From Trichomonas vaginalis G3 (Eukaryota; Parabasalia; Trichomonadida; Trichomonadidae), in contig NC_067206.1 in assembly GCF_026262505.1 (NCBI RefSeq), positions 22,211,896 to 22,275,895 of the forward strand: a DNA stretch of 64,000 nucleotides, written 5' to 3'. The position numbers and the translations under genes are program-made. The notes under the pieces are model-generated. The model had not been told where the DNA came from. It was given only the letters and a program-made list of their open reading frames with translations, and ran no database searches. This document shows, piece after piece, positions 20,309-30,317 of the stretch; position 1 is the first letter of the stretch; each line of letters opens with the position of its first letter.

Positions 20309-23257
20309 ATGTATGATTTAACAGAATATGAAGGCTTAACGATGTCAGATGTAAAGAAAGGCAAACCAAAAAAGAGACCATATAGAGATGAAAGCACACT
20401 GACAAATGACCAGAAAGCCATTTTGGAAGCTCTTAAGCAAACAGGAAACCCAGCACTTATAGAAAGCTTTTGGAAAGATAATGGTGAAAAGAAGTTTTAT
20501 AAGAAGAGAAGCGGTCAGTTCTGGAAGTATCTTTGCACATTACCTATAAATCTTGAACGCTACCAAATCTTCAATGAACTGAACAAAAGAACTGCAACAC
20601 TTATGACAGAAGATAACTGCTTCGTTTATGCTTGCATTCAGGCTGGAGTAAATGAAGAAACTATTGACCACATGAGAGAAGTCATTCGTGTTAGAGACTT
20701 TCCTCAAAGTAAAGTACAAGAAATTTCTGACGCAACAGGTATATCATTTAATGTTACCATTGGTTATTTCAATGACTCAAGACATAATGAAATAAAGAGA
20801 TACATACCAAAAGAATGTGAAACTGTTCGAACTATTGACTTACTTCTTGTTGAAGACCACTACATGCTAAATGAAAGACTTCCAATGACAACATACTTCA
20901 TTCGAAACTATATAGAAATCTTGAAGGAGTGTGGTGGAATGAACATTGAAAAACAGATGAAAATATATACAAAGAGAGAAGATAAATATGTAGTTCGTTA
21001 TGATAGAACAACACCGCTATGGGATGTTATGAAAACATTGTGGGAGTGCAAATATTTCGAACCTATTTCTTATGGAGAACTTTTCACATATACTACTGAC
21101 TTATATAAACAGAACCTTGCACCATTTAAAGATTTGACATATGCTCCAAAGTATTGTGTACAACTGAAGAAGAAAGCAGAGTCAAAAGAAGTAAATAAAG
21201 CTAAATGTAAATTCATACCTGAGCACGTTTTCTTTGCTGACTTTGAGTGTAGTACGGATGGCTTTCATAAAGCTTTTAACATCTGTTATGACAGTGAAGA
21301 TGGTTCAGTTAGTGAAAGCATTTGGGGTCAAAACTGTGCAACAGAATTTTTGGAAAGACTTCCTGACAAGAGTTTAATATATTTTCACAACCTCAGTTAT
21401 GACATAAACTTCATCTTAAGACACATGACAGAAGTGAAAGGAACTCCCATCATTAAAGGTTCACGAACAATGCAAATAACTGGCTTATATAAAGGACGGG
21501 CAATTATTATAAAAGACTCTTACAGTGTTATAAATAAGAAGCTTAAACTATTTCCTGCTATGTTTAACTTACAAACAGGACCGAAAGAAGTATTTCCATA
21601 TAACTACTACAGCAGTGTTTTGTTAGCAAATGACAACAGAACTGGTGTCATTTCTGAAGCATGTAAGTTTATCCATGATGCAGATACATTTATGAAGAAC
21701 ATAGATTCCATCAAAGGTTGCAGAATAGATGAAAACCACTTCGACTTAGAAAAATATAGCACGTTTTACTGCAAACAAGATGTAAGAATTTTAAGAGAAG
21801 GTTTTGTAAAGTTCCGCAATGACTTATTGAAAGAGTTTGATTTAAACGTTTATGACTACGTTAGTATTTGTTCTATTGCTAACAAATTGTTTGAGAACAG
21901 AGTATACTTCCCGAATGGAAATCTTTATGACCTCTCAAATAAACCAAGAGAATTTATTTCGAGATGCATTCAAGGTGGAAGATGTATGTTGTCAGATAAC
22001 ATGAAACAAAAGAGCAAAAAGAAACTCATTGCTGACTTCGACACTGTTTCATTATATCCTTCAGCTATAGCAAGACTTTATACTTTAGAAGGAATTCCAA
22101 AAGTATTGAAGGATGAGATGCTAAGCACAGAGTATCTCATGAGACATTTATTCGATGATGACCAAAAGGAACCCATTGGTGAAAAGTTTATGTCTGGCTT
22201 CTTTGTTCTCATTAAGATAACAGAGATTGGTATACCCAGACACTTTCATTTAATAGTTTGCGACCCTGAACTAAATCCAGAACTTAACGTTCCAAGAAGT
22301 TCAAACACTTGCTGTCTCATGTTTGTTGACCATATAACATTACAAGACCTCATGAAATATCAAGGTGTCAAATGTGAAGTGTTGCAAGGATACTATTACG
22401 ATGGAAACAGAGATATGAGAATAAGAGATGAAGTAAAGAAGTTTTGAGTTAAGGTTAAAGTATAAGAAAGAAGGAAACCCTTACAAGAAATTATAAAACT
22501 CATTCTGAACAGCATTTATGGCAAAACTATTCTATCTCCTATTGAGTCAAAAATAACCATAGTAAATGACAAAGATGCTATAAGATATGCTATAAGAAAT
22601 TACAACCATATAGTGAAGTTCGAAGGTTTGGATGGTTCAGATAAAACTATTTTCAAGCTAACGAAAAGCATTTGCAGACACTTTAACTTCTGTCCACTTG
22701 GTGTTAATATTCTGTCTATGTCAAAACGTATTATGAATGAAGTATTCTGTACTGCAGAGGACATGGGACTTCAAATCTTTTACCAGGATACCGACAGTAT
22801 GCACTTATATAATGAAGACATCCCAAAGCTTGCAGCAGAGTTTAAGAAGAGATATGGTCGCGAACTTATAGGAAAGAACCTTGGTCAATTTCATAGCGAC
22901 TTTGCAGAAATAACACCTGGAAAACAAAGTTTAGCATACAAGTCAATATTTTTGTGGAAAGAAGACCTACATTGACTTACTCACTAAACGATTTAAATGA
23001 AGTTGCATTTCACTGCAGAATGAAAGGCGTGAAGCAAGATGTTATTGCTTTAACCGCTAATGAAATGTTTCCTGAAGCTATACAATGCTATTACAATGAA
23101 GATAAGAAACATTCACATACCTGTTGGAACATGTGACAAAGACTCTGAGTTCAGTTTAATGAAACTTTACAAAGCACTTTATGATGGTCAAGAGATTGCA
23201 TTCGACTTATGTAAGTCATGTCAACTTGCTTTGCTGAAAAGTTCAACTTTTCAATAA
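20309..23257 (+). pseudogene. Type B DNA polymerase (protein-primed), broken
   Basis: Maverick polB of roughly 980 codons. The N-terminal ~250 residues include a NCFVYACIQAGV region of the kind preceding many Polinton polymerases. The 3'-5' exonuclease motifs follow: FADFECSTD (Exo I), YFHNLSYDINFI (Exo II) and YCKQDVRIL (Exo III). Polymerase motif A is DFDTVSLYPSAI, motif B lies in KLILNSIYGKT, and motif C is YQDTDSMHLY. This enzyme copies the linear element from protein-bound ends. About three breaks, all in the C-terminal third. Confidence 0.9.
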
Positions 23258-23301
23258 CGACTAAAACAAGCTTTATTCGTAAGTTGAAGTTCTGAGGTCA
23301 T

Positions 23302-23326
23302 GGGCTTCGCCCTTGCCGCTAGCGGC
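23302..23326. repeat. Paired GC mini-hairpin, copy 7
   Basis: GGGC-ttc-GCCC, TT, then GCCGC-ta-GCGGC, just beyond the end of the polymerase gene. Same architecture as copy 1 with a paired A-to-G/T-to-C change in the first stem. Confidence 0.75.
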
Positions 23327-23376
23327 TTATTTTTGTCAGCAATGAGGTCATTCGTGATAAAAATAAAGCTAGCGTA

Positions 23377-24239
23377 GATTTTACAATACTGCTGCGATGG
23401 TAGAGTTTAAGAGTTGTGCTTCAATGTAGAGACAGTCTTTATGGTCTGGAGGTAAGAACACTGGGCAGTTATGGTCATGAGTGGAGAACATGTCTATCCA
23501 AAACTCACGATTGAAGCCAGTTAATTTATAGTATTTAGGGTTAGGAAGTGGTGAAGTTCTTGTATGGACCAATGAACTCATTTTCAACGCCTTTGGCTAT
23601 ATTAGAGTAAAGTATTGCTTGCTTTCTATCCCAAATGCCAGGTGTTACAATCTTTGAAAATTCATTTTTCCTCGGAAGCATTGCATCATAATTGAAAACA
23701 TTCTTGAAATCATCACTTGGTTCAGAGATTGAAATCTTATACGTAATGGATTTTTTTTTCTCTTTAGCGACTTCATTGAATGGTGAGATACAATGAATTG
23801 ACAGTCATGAGTTCCATCTTCATTTTCATTAAATTCATAATGAAAGTCTATAAGTTGTGGCTGACTCCTTCTTCTTTCAGTTGTGCAAGAAACTCACGTA
23901 AAGGCTGTAAAGTTTGTACTTCAATGTTGAACTTTTCTCGAACATCTCATTAAATGAAATCATACATTGTTGCAATGTTGTATCGTCTTTAAAGTATTTG
24001 TATATGTGAATGTTTTGGGCGCTTAAAGACTGTTCGTCATTTTCTATCTCGACTTGAAGTATAAAGTCAACCTTTCTGAAAGCACGTGTTATATACATAG
24101 ATGTTATGCCAATGTACTTCTCTTCATTTATGTTCACAATCCAGTCTGTTGGAAACTTAAACGTTACTCTGTTCCCCTTTATTTTGACGTCAGGGTTTTC
24201 ACTACTGAACGCAACAGATAAAGGTATTTGTCTATACAT
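23377..24239 (-). pseudogene. Broken Maverick gene, unknown, candidate structural
   Basis: A minus-strand remnant beginning MYRQIPLSVAFSSENPDVKI, a beta-rich N-terminus followed by mixed sequence. GTTTATTTTTATCCGAATTA directly precedes the ATG, matching the Maverick start motif. No family is recognised. A virion component is possible from the strand-rich pattern and its position next to the capsid genes. A few breaks. Confidence 0.4.
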
Positions 24240-24263
24240 TTAATTCGGATAAAAATAAACCAT

Positions 24264-24428
24264 TTACTCTTTCTTTGCTTCAGCTTCTTTAGCTTTTTGT
24301 TCTTCTCTAGCTTTCTTCGCCAGCAAACGTGGGTTCTTTTGTCTTCCAGCAGCTAATGCAGCTAGTTGTTTTTCACTAAGTTTTCTCTTTGGTCTCTCTG
24401 GCTTTTGTTCTTGTTTTTGTTCCTTCAT
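24264..24428 (-). CDS. Small basic Maverick protein
   Basis: The start at 24428 (MKEQKQEQKPERPKRKLSEK) is chosen because TTTTATCCGA of the Maverick motif immediately precedes it. An in-frame Met lies 12 codons further upstream. The 54-residue product is extremely rich in Lys, Arg, Glu and Ala, with a KKAREEQKAKEAEAKK tail. It is probably helical and nucleic-acid binding or virion-internal. No family is recognised. Confidence 0.45.
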   Translation of the reverse strand: MKEQKQEQKPERPKRKLSEKQLAALAAGRQKNPRLLAKKAREEQKAKEAEAKKE

Positions 24429-24562
24429 TCGGATAAAATTTTGCTCGCGAATTTCTTTCTTCAATGCTTCAACATCTATGACCTTTGGGTCTTGTCCGTA
24501 GGGCTTGTCTGAGTCATTTGACTGTAGATAAAAAACTAAATTAAAACTTTAACCGATGTAAA

Positions 24563-24994
24563 ATGAGCTTGTCAAAATCAGAGCGAGAGTCTATTATATT
24601 AAATGACGCAGAGGAATACAACATCCTTTCTATTACGTAAGTCAGAGTAAAGATGGTAAAATATACGTAAGAAAAAGAAAGGTTCCATTAGCGAATACAG
24701 AGAGCGACAACATTAAGGTGCATGGCAAGGGAAGCCCACGAAGCCCATATAAAACCTTCTGTTCAAACTGAAAAGTCAATAGAACAAGAAGAAAAGAAGC
24801 CAGATGTTCTTTCAATAACGAACCAAGAGCTTATTGCAAAGTTCGTGAATTTCATTGAAAAACAAACCGAGTCAAAGAACCCTGACCCGCCAGTGAAAGA
24901 AGTTGAGACAAAAGAGAATGTACAGTTCATTGAAAATGTCAAGAAACAACTTCCACCACGAATACCAAGAAGAAGAGTGAGAATAATGAAGTAA
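24563..24994 (+). pseudogene. Small Maverick gene upstream of capsid, broken
   Basis: A remnant beginning MSLSKSERESIILNDAEEYN, then a charged segment (EKSIEQEEKKPDVLSITNQE) and a basic end (PPRIPRRRVRIMK). It precedes the capsid gene by 27 bp on the same strand. Short basic-tailed proteins at this position could be minor virion proteins, but no family is recognised. About one break. Confidence 0.4.
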
Positions 24995-25021
24995 ATAGAT
25001 ATTTTTATCTGAAGTAAATAC

Positions 25022-26595
25022 ATGCAGAACGAACAGTTAAACGAATTTACTCCAGCAGAGCATATTCATCAGATTCGCTCATATTTCGATATCATAGACA
25101 ATGCAGTTCAAATTGGTGACACTAATAGAAAATATTCTGACGCAAAGATTCCATCACAACCTGGAACTGCTAAAGATAACACATGGGTAACATTCAATCT
25201 CTCACCTCCTGGTGAAAATATGTTGGACCTTTACAATACATTCATTACGTATAAAATGGAAGGTCAATTTATTGCAGATAAAGAAATTGGTTCAGGTTCC
25301 AATAAAACAAACCCACCAGGATTTTGGATTGGTTTCGATGACGCTTTCTATGCAGTTGCTGGATATCAAATCCTTGCAAATGGTCGTATCGTATATTCTC
25401 AAGACAACGCAAGAGAAGAAGCATATATAACTTCAAACTCACAAACTACCGAACAAATAAAGAAAGTAGATGTTTTCTCAAAGACTCGACATGAAGATGT
25501 ATGGAGTCATTCGGGAACATGCAGAACAGGACAAATTGTTAGTGGTCCAATTACAGCAGGAAAATCATTTGATTTTAAGCTTCGTTTAAGAATTCCTGTT
25601 AGAAGATTCCTTCCATTAGAAGCTATTCGATTTATTCCAGCTTTTGCAGGAAACATTCAGCTTAAAGTAAAGTTCAGTAGCGACGCCTTACAATGCACAT
25701 CTATATCTGTAAATGATATCATTGCTTTCAATCCAACTCTTAAAGTTGCATTTGCTTCAGATTCAAATCCACCGACAAATAAATTTGTTCCATGGAATGA
25801 ACCATTCACTATGATAACGAAGGCAGTAGAAGCTAGTGGAACAGTTACTATTACAACTGTAACCAGCAACTATTTCGAACAAAGATGGATTTTAATGAAT
25901 GTTTCATTCATCCAAAGTCATTCTCTTTAGACCCTAACATTTATACAGAACTTGTAGAACATTATACAAACGAGGCTTTATGTTTTCCTGTTAAAGTTAT
26001 GGATTGGATTCCTATGGACGGTTCATTCTCAAAGAATACAGATAGTTCAAGTGCAACATTTACAGCAGCTTATACGCCTATTAATGTTAAAAGTATTTGG
26101 GCACTATTTAGAAAGAAAGACAACTATTATGTTAATTTTGAGAACCCTAAGTTTAAATATCTTCAGCTTTCCATGGGAGCTTATGGAAATATGCCTGCAG
26201 AACCTGAAAAATCATATGGACCTGTATTTTATGAAATGGTTGCGAACGCTTGCAATACAAACAATGATATGATAGGATTTAATGAAGATGTTATGAGGTC
26301 ATTGGTGGATGATGGTAGTGTGGAACATAAATGGGATAGCTATGACAACACACATTTCTTATGTGGTTTTCCAACAGAAGTGGACTTTTGCTTCCAGCAA
26401 GGTCAAACATCTACTGCTCCAATAACATACAAATTGTCTGTTAAAGGACCTATTGAACTAGCAACTGAAAACGTACCAAAGCCACTTATTGGATTTATGA
26501 GGGATTGTTGCTTTGCCATTCAGGTGCGTGCTAATGGAATCCCAATAATAAGATTAGATGACTATAACTTAGCAACTGACGACAGTGAGGAATAA
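25022..26595 (+). pseudogene. Major capsid protein (double jelly-roll), broken
   Basis: About 520 codons, matching the Polinton major capsid protein by position, size and strand pattern. Seen are WVTFNLSPPGENMLDLYNTF, GFWIGFDDAFYAVAGYQILA, the FKLRLRIPVRRFLPLEAIRF and IPAFAGNIQLKVKFSS segments in the first jelly roll, and YKLSVKGPIELATENVPKPL with CCFAIQVRANGIPIIRLDD near the end. It would form hexon-like trimers. About one break, otherwise well preserved. Confidence 0.8.
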
Positions 26596-26625
26596 AGGAT
26601 GAACGTTTATTTTTAAAGCTTATAA

Positions 26626-27084
26626 ATGAGTTCTTCATCAAGCTCTCGTGAACCTTCACCATCTATGAAACAAACTTTACCAAACGATTATGGAGCACCT
26701 ATTGAATATTTCTTACGAGCTGCACAATGGCAAAGAGCAGTCTCACCAAGGTTAGGTGTTCCACCAGCTCCTGTCAAAAATAGCATTTGGTCAAGTCCTT
26801 ATATAAAATATGGTCTCCCACTAGGTTTGCTAGCTACAGCAGGAGCAGTAATGATGTTGAAAAGAAACAAAGCAAATGTTATAAATAATACTGAAGTAGC
26901 TGAAGTTAAACAAACTCCGACACCATTCGCCAAAACCAACGCCTTCACAAGCAAAACCTTCAAAACTCCTGAACCTATGGAAGTACAAACTCCTGTTCAA
27001 AAGTCAACTCCTAAACCGACTCCAACATTTAAACCAGAACCCACGCCTCAAATAAATCGTAAAACTCCTGCGTTTCCTTACTGA
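26626..27084 (+). CDS. Membrane protein with Pro-rich tail
   Basis: 152 codons. A Ser-rich N-terminus is followed by one strong transmembrane helix at about residues 63-84 (YGLPLGLLATAGAVMMLKR). The tail is Pro/Thr-rich (TPVQKSTPKPTPTFKPEPTP). It follows the capsid gene by 30 bp on the same strand, with TTTATTTTTAAAGCTTATAA before the ATG. A virion membrane or entry role is plausible from context only. Confidence 0.6.
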   Translation: MSSSSSSREPSPSMKQTLPNDYGAPIEYFLRAAQWQRAVSPRLGVPPAPVKNSIWSSPYIKYGLPLGLLATAGAVMMLKRNKANVINNTEVAEVKQTPTPFAKTNAFTSKTFKTPEPMEVQTPVQKSTPKPTPTFKPEPTPQINRKTPAFPY

Positions 27085-27132
27085 AAAAATAACGTTATTT
27101 TTATTTAATATTAAAATTTTTATTTGATTGAA

Positions 27133-27339
27133 ATGACGACTAAAGTCACTGAAGCAATGAAACAAAAATTTTTGGTAGAATACATTAAATCAGGAGCTAT
27201 TCCAGAAGGTTTTTACGTTCATACTATGAAGGATGGTAGAGTTCAGTTTAGAAAGATAAAGCAACCATTAGATAGAGAAGGTATATTAAGGAAGATTAAA
27301 CTTCATGAGGACAACATTGCTGAACTTAGAAGAAGTTAG
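27133..27339 (+). CDS. Small Maverick protein, unknown
   Basis: The open frame extends a few codons upstream, but the first ATG is at 27133 (MTTKVTEAMKQKFLVEYIKS). The 68-residue product is basic and helical at the end (DREGILRKIKLHEDNIAELR), and no family is recognised. It is the last gene before the right TIR and is followed by the nested GGTGAA...TTCACC stem. Confidence 0.45.
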   Translation: MTTKVTEAMKQKFLVEYIKSGAIPEGFYVHTMKDGRVQFRKIKQPLDREGILRKIKLHEDNIAELRRS

Positions 27340-27351
27340 AAGAGTTGGAGA

Positions 27352-28035
27352 AAGGAAGAGAGTTATAAAGTAATGAATTCAACGGGTGAAAAAAGAGGTG
27401 AAAAAACAGGTGACATCTCACCACTTCACCTAAATTTATTTTTGCGCTATGTTTTCATACGTGTGAGGGTGGTGATATCATTAATTTTTTATTTTATTTT
27501 TAAGTTTATTTTTTATTTGGATGTAAATGACAGAACAAAAGCAACTCATTCGAATTCCACAGTATAACAAACATACATTTAAACATTTATTCTTCCTTCC
27601 TGAGCATAACATGTTCTTTCAAATACATCCGAGACCAGTTGACTTTTCATTGACTGTGTATAAAGATAGAAATAGTTATATCATTAAACCATACGATGAC
27701 GAAGGTAAGTTATGTAAATTGTACGTTAAGAAGTTAGAGAAAGTTTATGGCTTCAAGTATGACTACAATAGGGTTAACACTGATGATGAAGATATTGAGG
27801 AAAATTTATGAGAACATTAGTGAAGTCGTTAGTGAGAACGATAGTGAGAACGTTTATTTTTACATTAGTGAGTTCGTTAGTGAAGTGGTTGGCGGCTTTG
27901 TAAATATTTAAGGTTAAATTAGTTTTTGCGTTCATGTTGTAAAATATACGTTAACGGTTTTGTAAAGTGTCAAATTCACAAGTATTGGGTAAGGAGGTGC
28001 GCAGTGCCACCATACCCAAGACTTGTATACTAACT
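27352..28035. repeat. Right TIR of the Maverick
   Basis: About 684 bp, the inverted partner of 6474-7162. The outer part contains short iterations of (G)TTAGTGA(A/G) near 27808-27890. The inner part holds the nested GGTGAA...TTCACC stem at 27384-27431 and the small gene at 27527-27811. Confidence 0.93.
27527..27811 (+). CDS. Small TIR-encoded protein, unknown
   Basis: 94 codons (MTEQKQLIRIPQYNKHTFKH...) with no recognised domain. The protein has a hydrophobic/basic N-terminal half and an acidic C-terminus (NTDDEDIEENL). It lies wholly inside the right TIR and is preceded by the Maverick start motif (TTATTTGGATGTAA directly before the ATG). The left TIR carries a broken counterpart. Because it lies in the repeat, an intact element would carry two divergent copies reading inward from both ends. 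Confidence 0.55.
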   Translation: MTEQKQLIRIPQYNKHTFKHLFFLPEHNMFFQIHPRPVDFSLTVYKDRNSYIIKPYDDEGKLCKLYVKKLEKVYGFKYDYNRVNTDDEDIEENL

Positions 28036-28040
28036 GAAAA

Positions 28041-28371
28041 TAGGGGCGCCTTTCAAGATCTACTTGATCTTTGGGGCGTCCAATGGCGGCATACAGACTC
28101 TCATTCTCCCTACCAAAATGGGAAGATTGAGAGATTCTGGCCGACATTGGAGCGCTGCCAAAGCATTCAGGCTATTCCTGCCTTTATTTGGGAGTACAAT
28201 AATAACACACCGCATGAAGATCTCCCAATTAATCCATTAACTGGAACAAATTACACGCCAAATCAAATGTATCAGCTGAAACCGAAATACACAAATGCAG
28301 ATACAGAAAGGTTGTGGCAAATATGGGATACAGATACAGGCATGACCGCTGTTGACACATTCACAGCGTAA
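28041..28371 (+). pseudogene. Integrase-type transposase, 3' part
   Basis: C-terminal portion of the same transposase on the other side of the Maverick. It begins within the core fold (GAFQDLLDLWGVQWRHT), then SPYQNGKIERFW, which contains the third catalytic residue Glu of the DDE triad, and a C-terminal segment ending at a TAA. The frame is open throughout. Alone it has no start of its own. Confidence 0.85.
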
Positions 28372-28823
28372 TAATAAACATAATTTTTTAATTTCATTTT
28401 TAACAAGTTTTTTTAAATGTATGTAATGAATAATTCATTAGAATATGATAATGCACATTGTAACAGTATAGAACAATCACCAAATTTTTTTTGAAATTAA
28501 AAAATAAAAGTAAAAAGTATAAAGTAATCTAACCAAAAAAGATATTTAAAAGAATTTTGGAAAAAAACAGAATAAGGATAATGATATTATTTTAGATACA
28601 CAATCGATGTACTGAAGAATAATCCGGTAAAATGATGATATAAAATTAGATTATTTTACAAGTAGCTAAAAGAATAAAACTATAATATAAAATAAATGAA
28701 GTTTAATGAAACAATAAAGGTTAAATAAATAATAAAGATTTTTATTTTATATCAGTATTGAGAAGAAGTAACAGCTGACACTTGGTAGACAACTTCTTTA
28801 TGTCTAGAAAATTCTATCTTGCC

Positions 28824-29606
28824 TTTTATTTTTTCTCGCTGTGAAACGTATTCGGTCTTTTTTTTAAAAATTAATTTTTTGTTAGAGATAAGAGCTAAAA
28901 CTCGGTAAACAACTTCTTTATGTCTAGAAAATTCTATCTTGCCTTTTATTTTTTTTCTCGCTGTGAAACGTTTCGGTCTTTTTTTAAAAATTAATTTTTT
29001 GTTAGAGATAAGAGCTAAAACTTTGCAGACAACTCCCCCATGTCTAGCAAATTTAACATTCGTCTCCCATTTTTATATATTTGGTTTAGAATGTTCGAAA
29101 ATGCGTAATATGGTCATTAATATTAATTGAAAAGAACCTTGAATTAATTCAATCTGATCTCACAAAATATTTTAAATTACAAACTTTGTAGTTTGAATAG
29201 ATAATTAGTATTAAACGCAAATAACTAGTTTATTTTTGAATAAAAATTATTTGAATTTATTCAATTTTGTGAATTTTCCTTCAAAAATCAAGTTTAAATA
29301 TCTTATTTGCCATATAATTATAAATACAATGAAACATATTCGAAATTGAAAAGAATGACTTTTTCTGTTCTTTCAATCATTCAATTTGAATTTTGCAATA
29401 TTGGATTTCTCATTAAATAGCTATTAAAAACAACAAGCAATTTAACTTACATTCAAATTTATTTGTGTTATATTCAATCTTCTCAAAACTTATAATTTTC
29501 GGCTATAGCATGATTATATGCTATATAATATAATAAACCTATAATAGTATCATTCTTTCAATTATTTGAAGAGAAAACCGAAAAAATCTATTTTCGGTCT
29601 ATAACA
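28824..29606. repeat. Right TIR of the integrase transposon
   Basis: Inverted copy of the left TIR. The tandem ~121-bp unit is partly present a third time on the inner side (28770-28823), so the two arms differ in unit number. This indicates unequal recombination or slippage after, or during, transposition. Confidence 0.9.
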
Positions 29607-29621
29607 TTTTAGGAATTTTCT

Positions 29622-30317
29622 CACTTTTCTTCCAAATTGATATCCTTAATTTCACACATCTAATTTAATTATAGAAATGAAGTTTACTATTTTTTCATTC
29701 TTCACATCTTATTTTTTTCAAATTATTCATTTTTTAAAAAATGGAAATTCGACTTCTATGCATTTGCCAAAGAATTTATAACTATATGAAATGCATTTTA
29801 TATCATATATTTAGAATCTTATTGCATTTCCAAATTCTTTATAATTAGAATCACTATTCCATTCATTATTCAAAAATGATTTATTTGTAATTGTTCAAAC
29901 ATCCTAAAGCAACTATAATGCAAAATCATGCTGAGATTTAGTAATGTTTATTTGTCTCCATAACAATTGAAATGGCCGAAAATTATTTAGTAAATGCAAG
30001 ATATAGAAGCCTATAATAATGTATCATAGTTATTAAGGTGAATACAACTGTTTCTTATGTTTAATTTTTATTAATAAAGTGAACATTTTAAATATAATGA
30101 AAGTAAATACTCTTATTACTTTGAATACAATGAGATGAATCGCCGAATCTTAATCATAGATTTTGTTAGGTCATATTGAAATGAATGAAAATTAATCAAA
30201 GATTTGTAACTATATATACTATCGATTTGTTAGCTCTAGTATTAAAAAACTTATTGTAAACTCAAATATATAATTTATAAATAAAATATTTTATATAAAC
30301 AAAAACGAGAGAATTTT
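29622..30317. other. AT-rich intergenic region
   Basis: About 700 bp between the outer transposon and the ankyrin gene. No gene, repeat or RNA is recognised. The 3' end of the ankyrin gene reads into it. Confidence 0.6.

Larger units (their letters stand above)
6474..28035 (+). mobile_element. Maverick/Polinton (TvMav-like), broken
   Basis: A 21,562-bp Maverick. It begins AGTTAGTATAC and ends in the reverse complement GTATACTAACT, with the 5-bp duplication GAAAA on each side (6469-6473 and 28036-28040). It carries the family hallmark genes: type B DNA polymerase, c-integrase, packaging ATPase and double jelly-roll capsid protein. It also carries the tail-fibre/collar and KilA-N genes typical of trichomonad Mavericks. 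The adenovirus-type protease usual in the family was not recognised. Several genes look whole, but others are broken, with roughly fifteen or more breaks overall. The TIR arms differ by only a few changes, so the insertion looks fairly recent. Confidence 0.95.
4869..29606 (+). mobile_element. Integrase-type DNA transposon, split by a Maverick
   Basis: The outer element runs from TGTTATAGACC to GGTCTATAACA, so it has TG...CA ends with long TIRs. Without the nested Maverick it would be about 3.2 kb, containing one gene for a retroviral-integrase-like DDE transposase. It resembles the eukaryotic IS3/IS481/Ginger-type DNA transposons. No capsid, reverse transcriptase or other gene is present. The 15-bp sequence TTTTAGGAATTTTCT (17 bp if CA is counted) lies directly outside both ends (4854-4868 and 29607-29621) and is the likely target duplication. 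That length is long for a cut-and-paste element. Assignment to one named superfamily is tentative. Confidence 0.8.

Noticed and set aside
23877-24239. Adenovirus-type maturation protease of the Maverick
   Set aside because: No protease motif of that family was recognised here or elsewhere in the element, so no protease is called.
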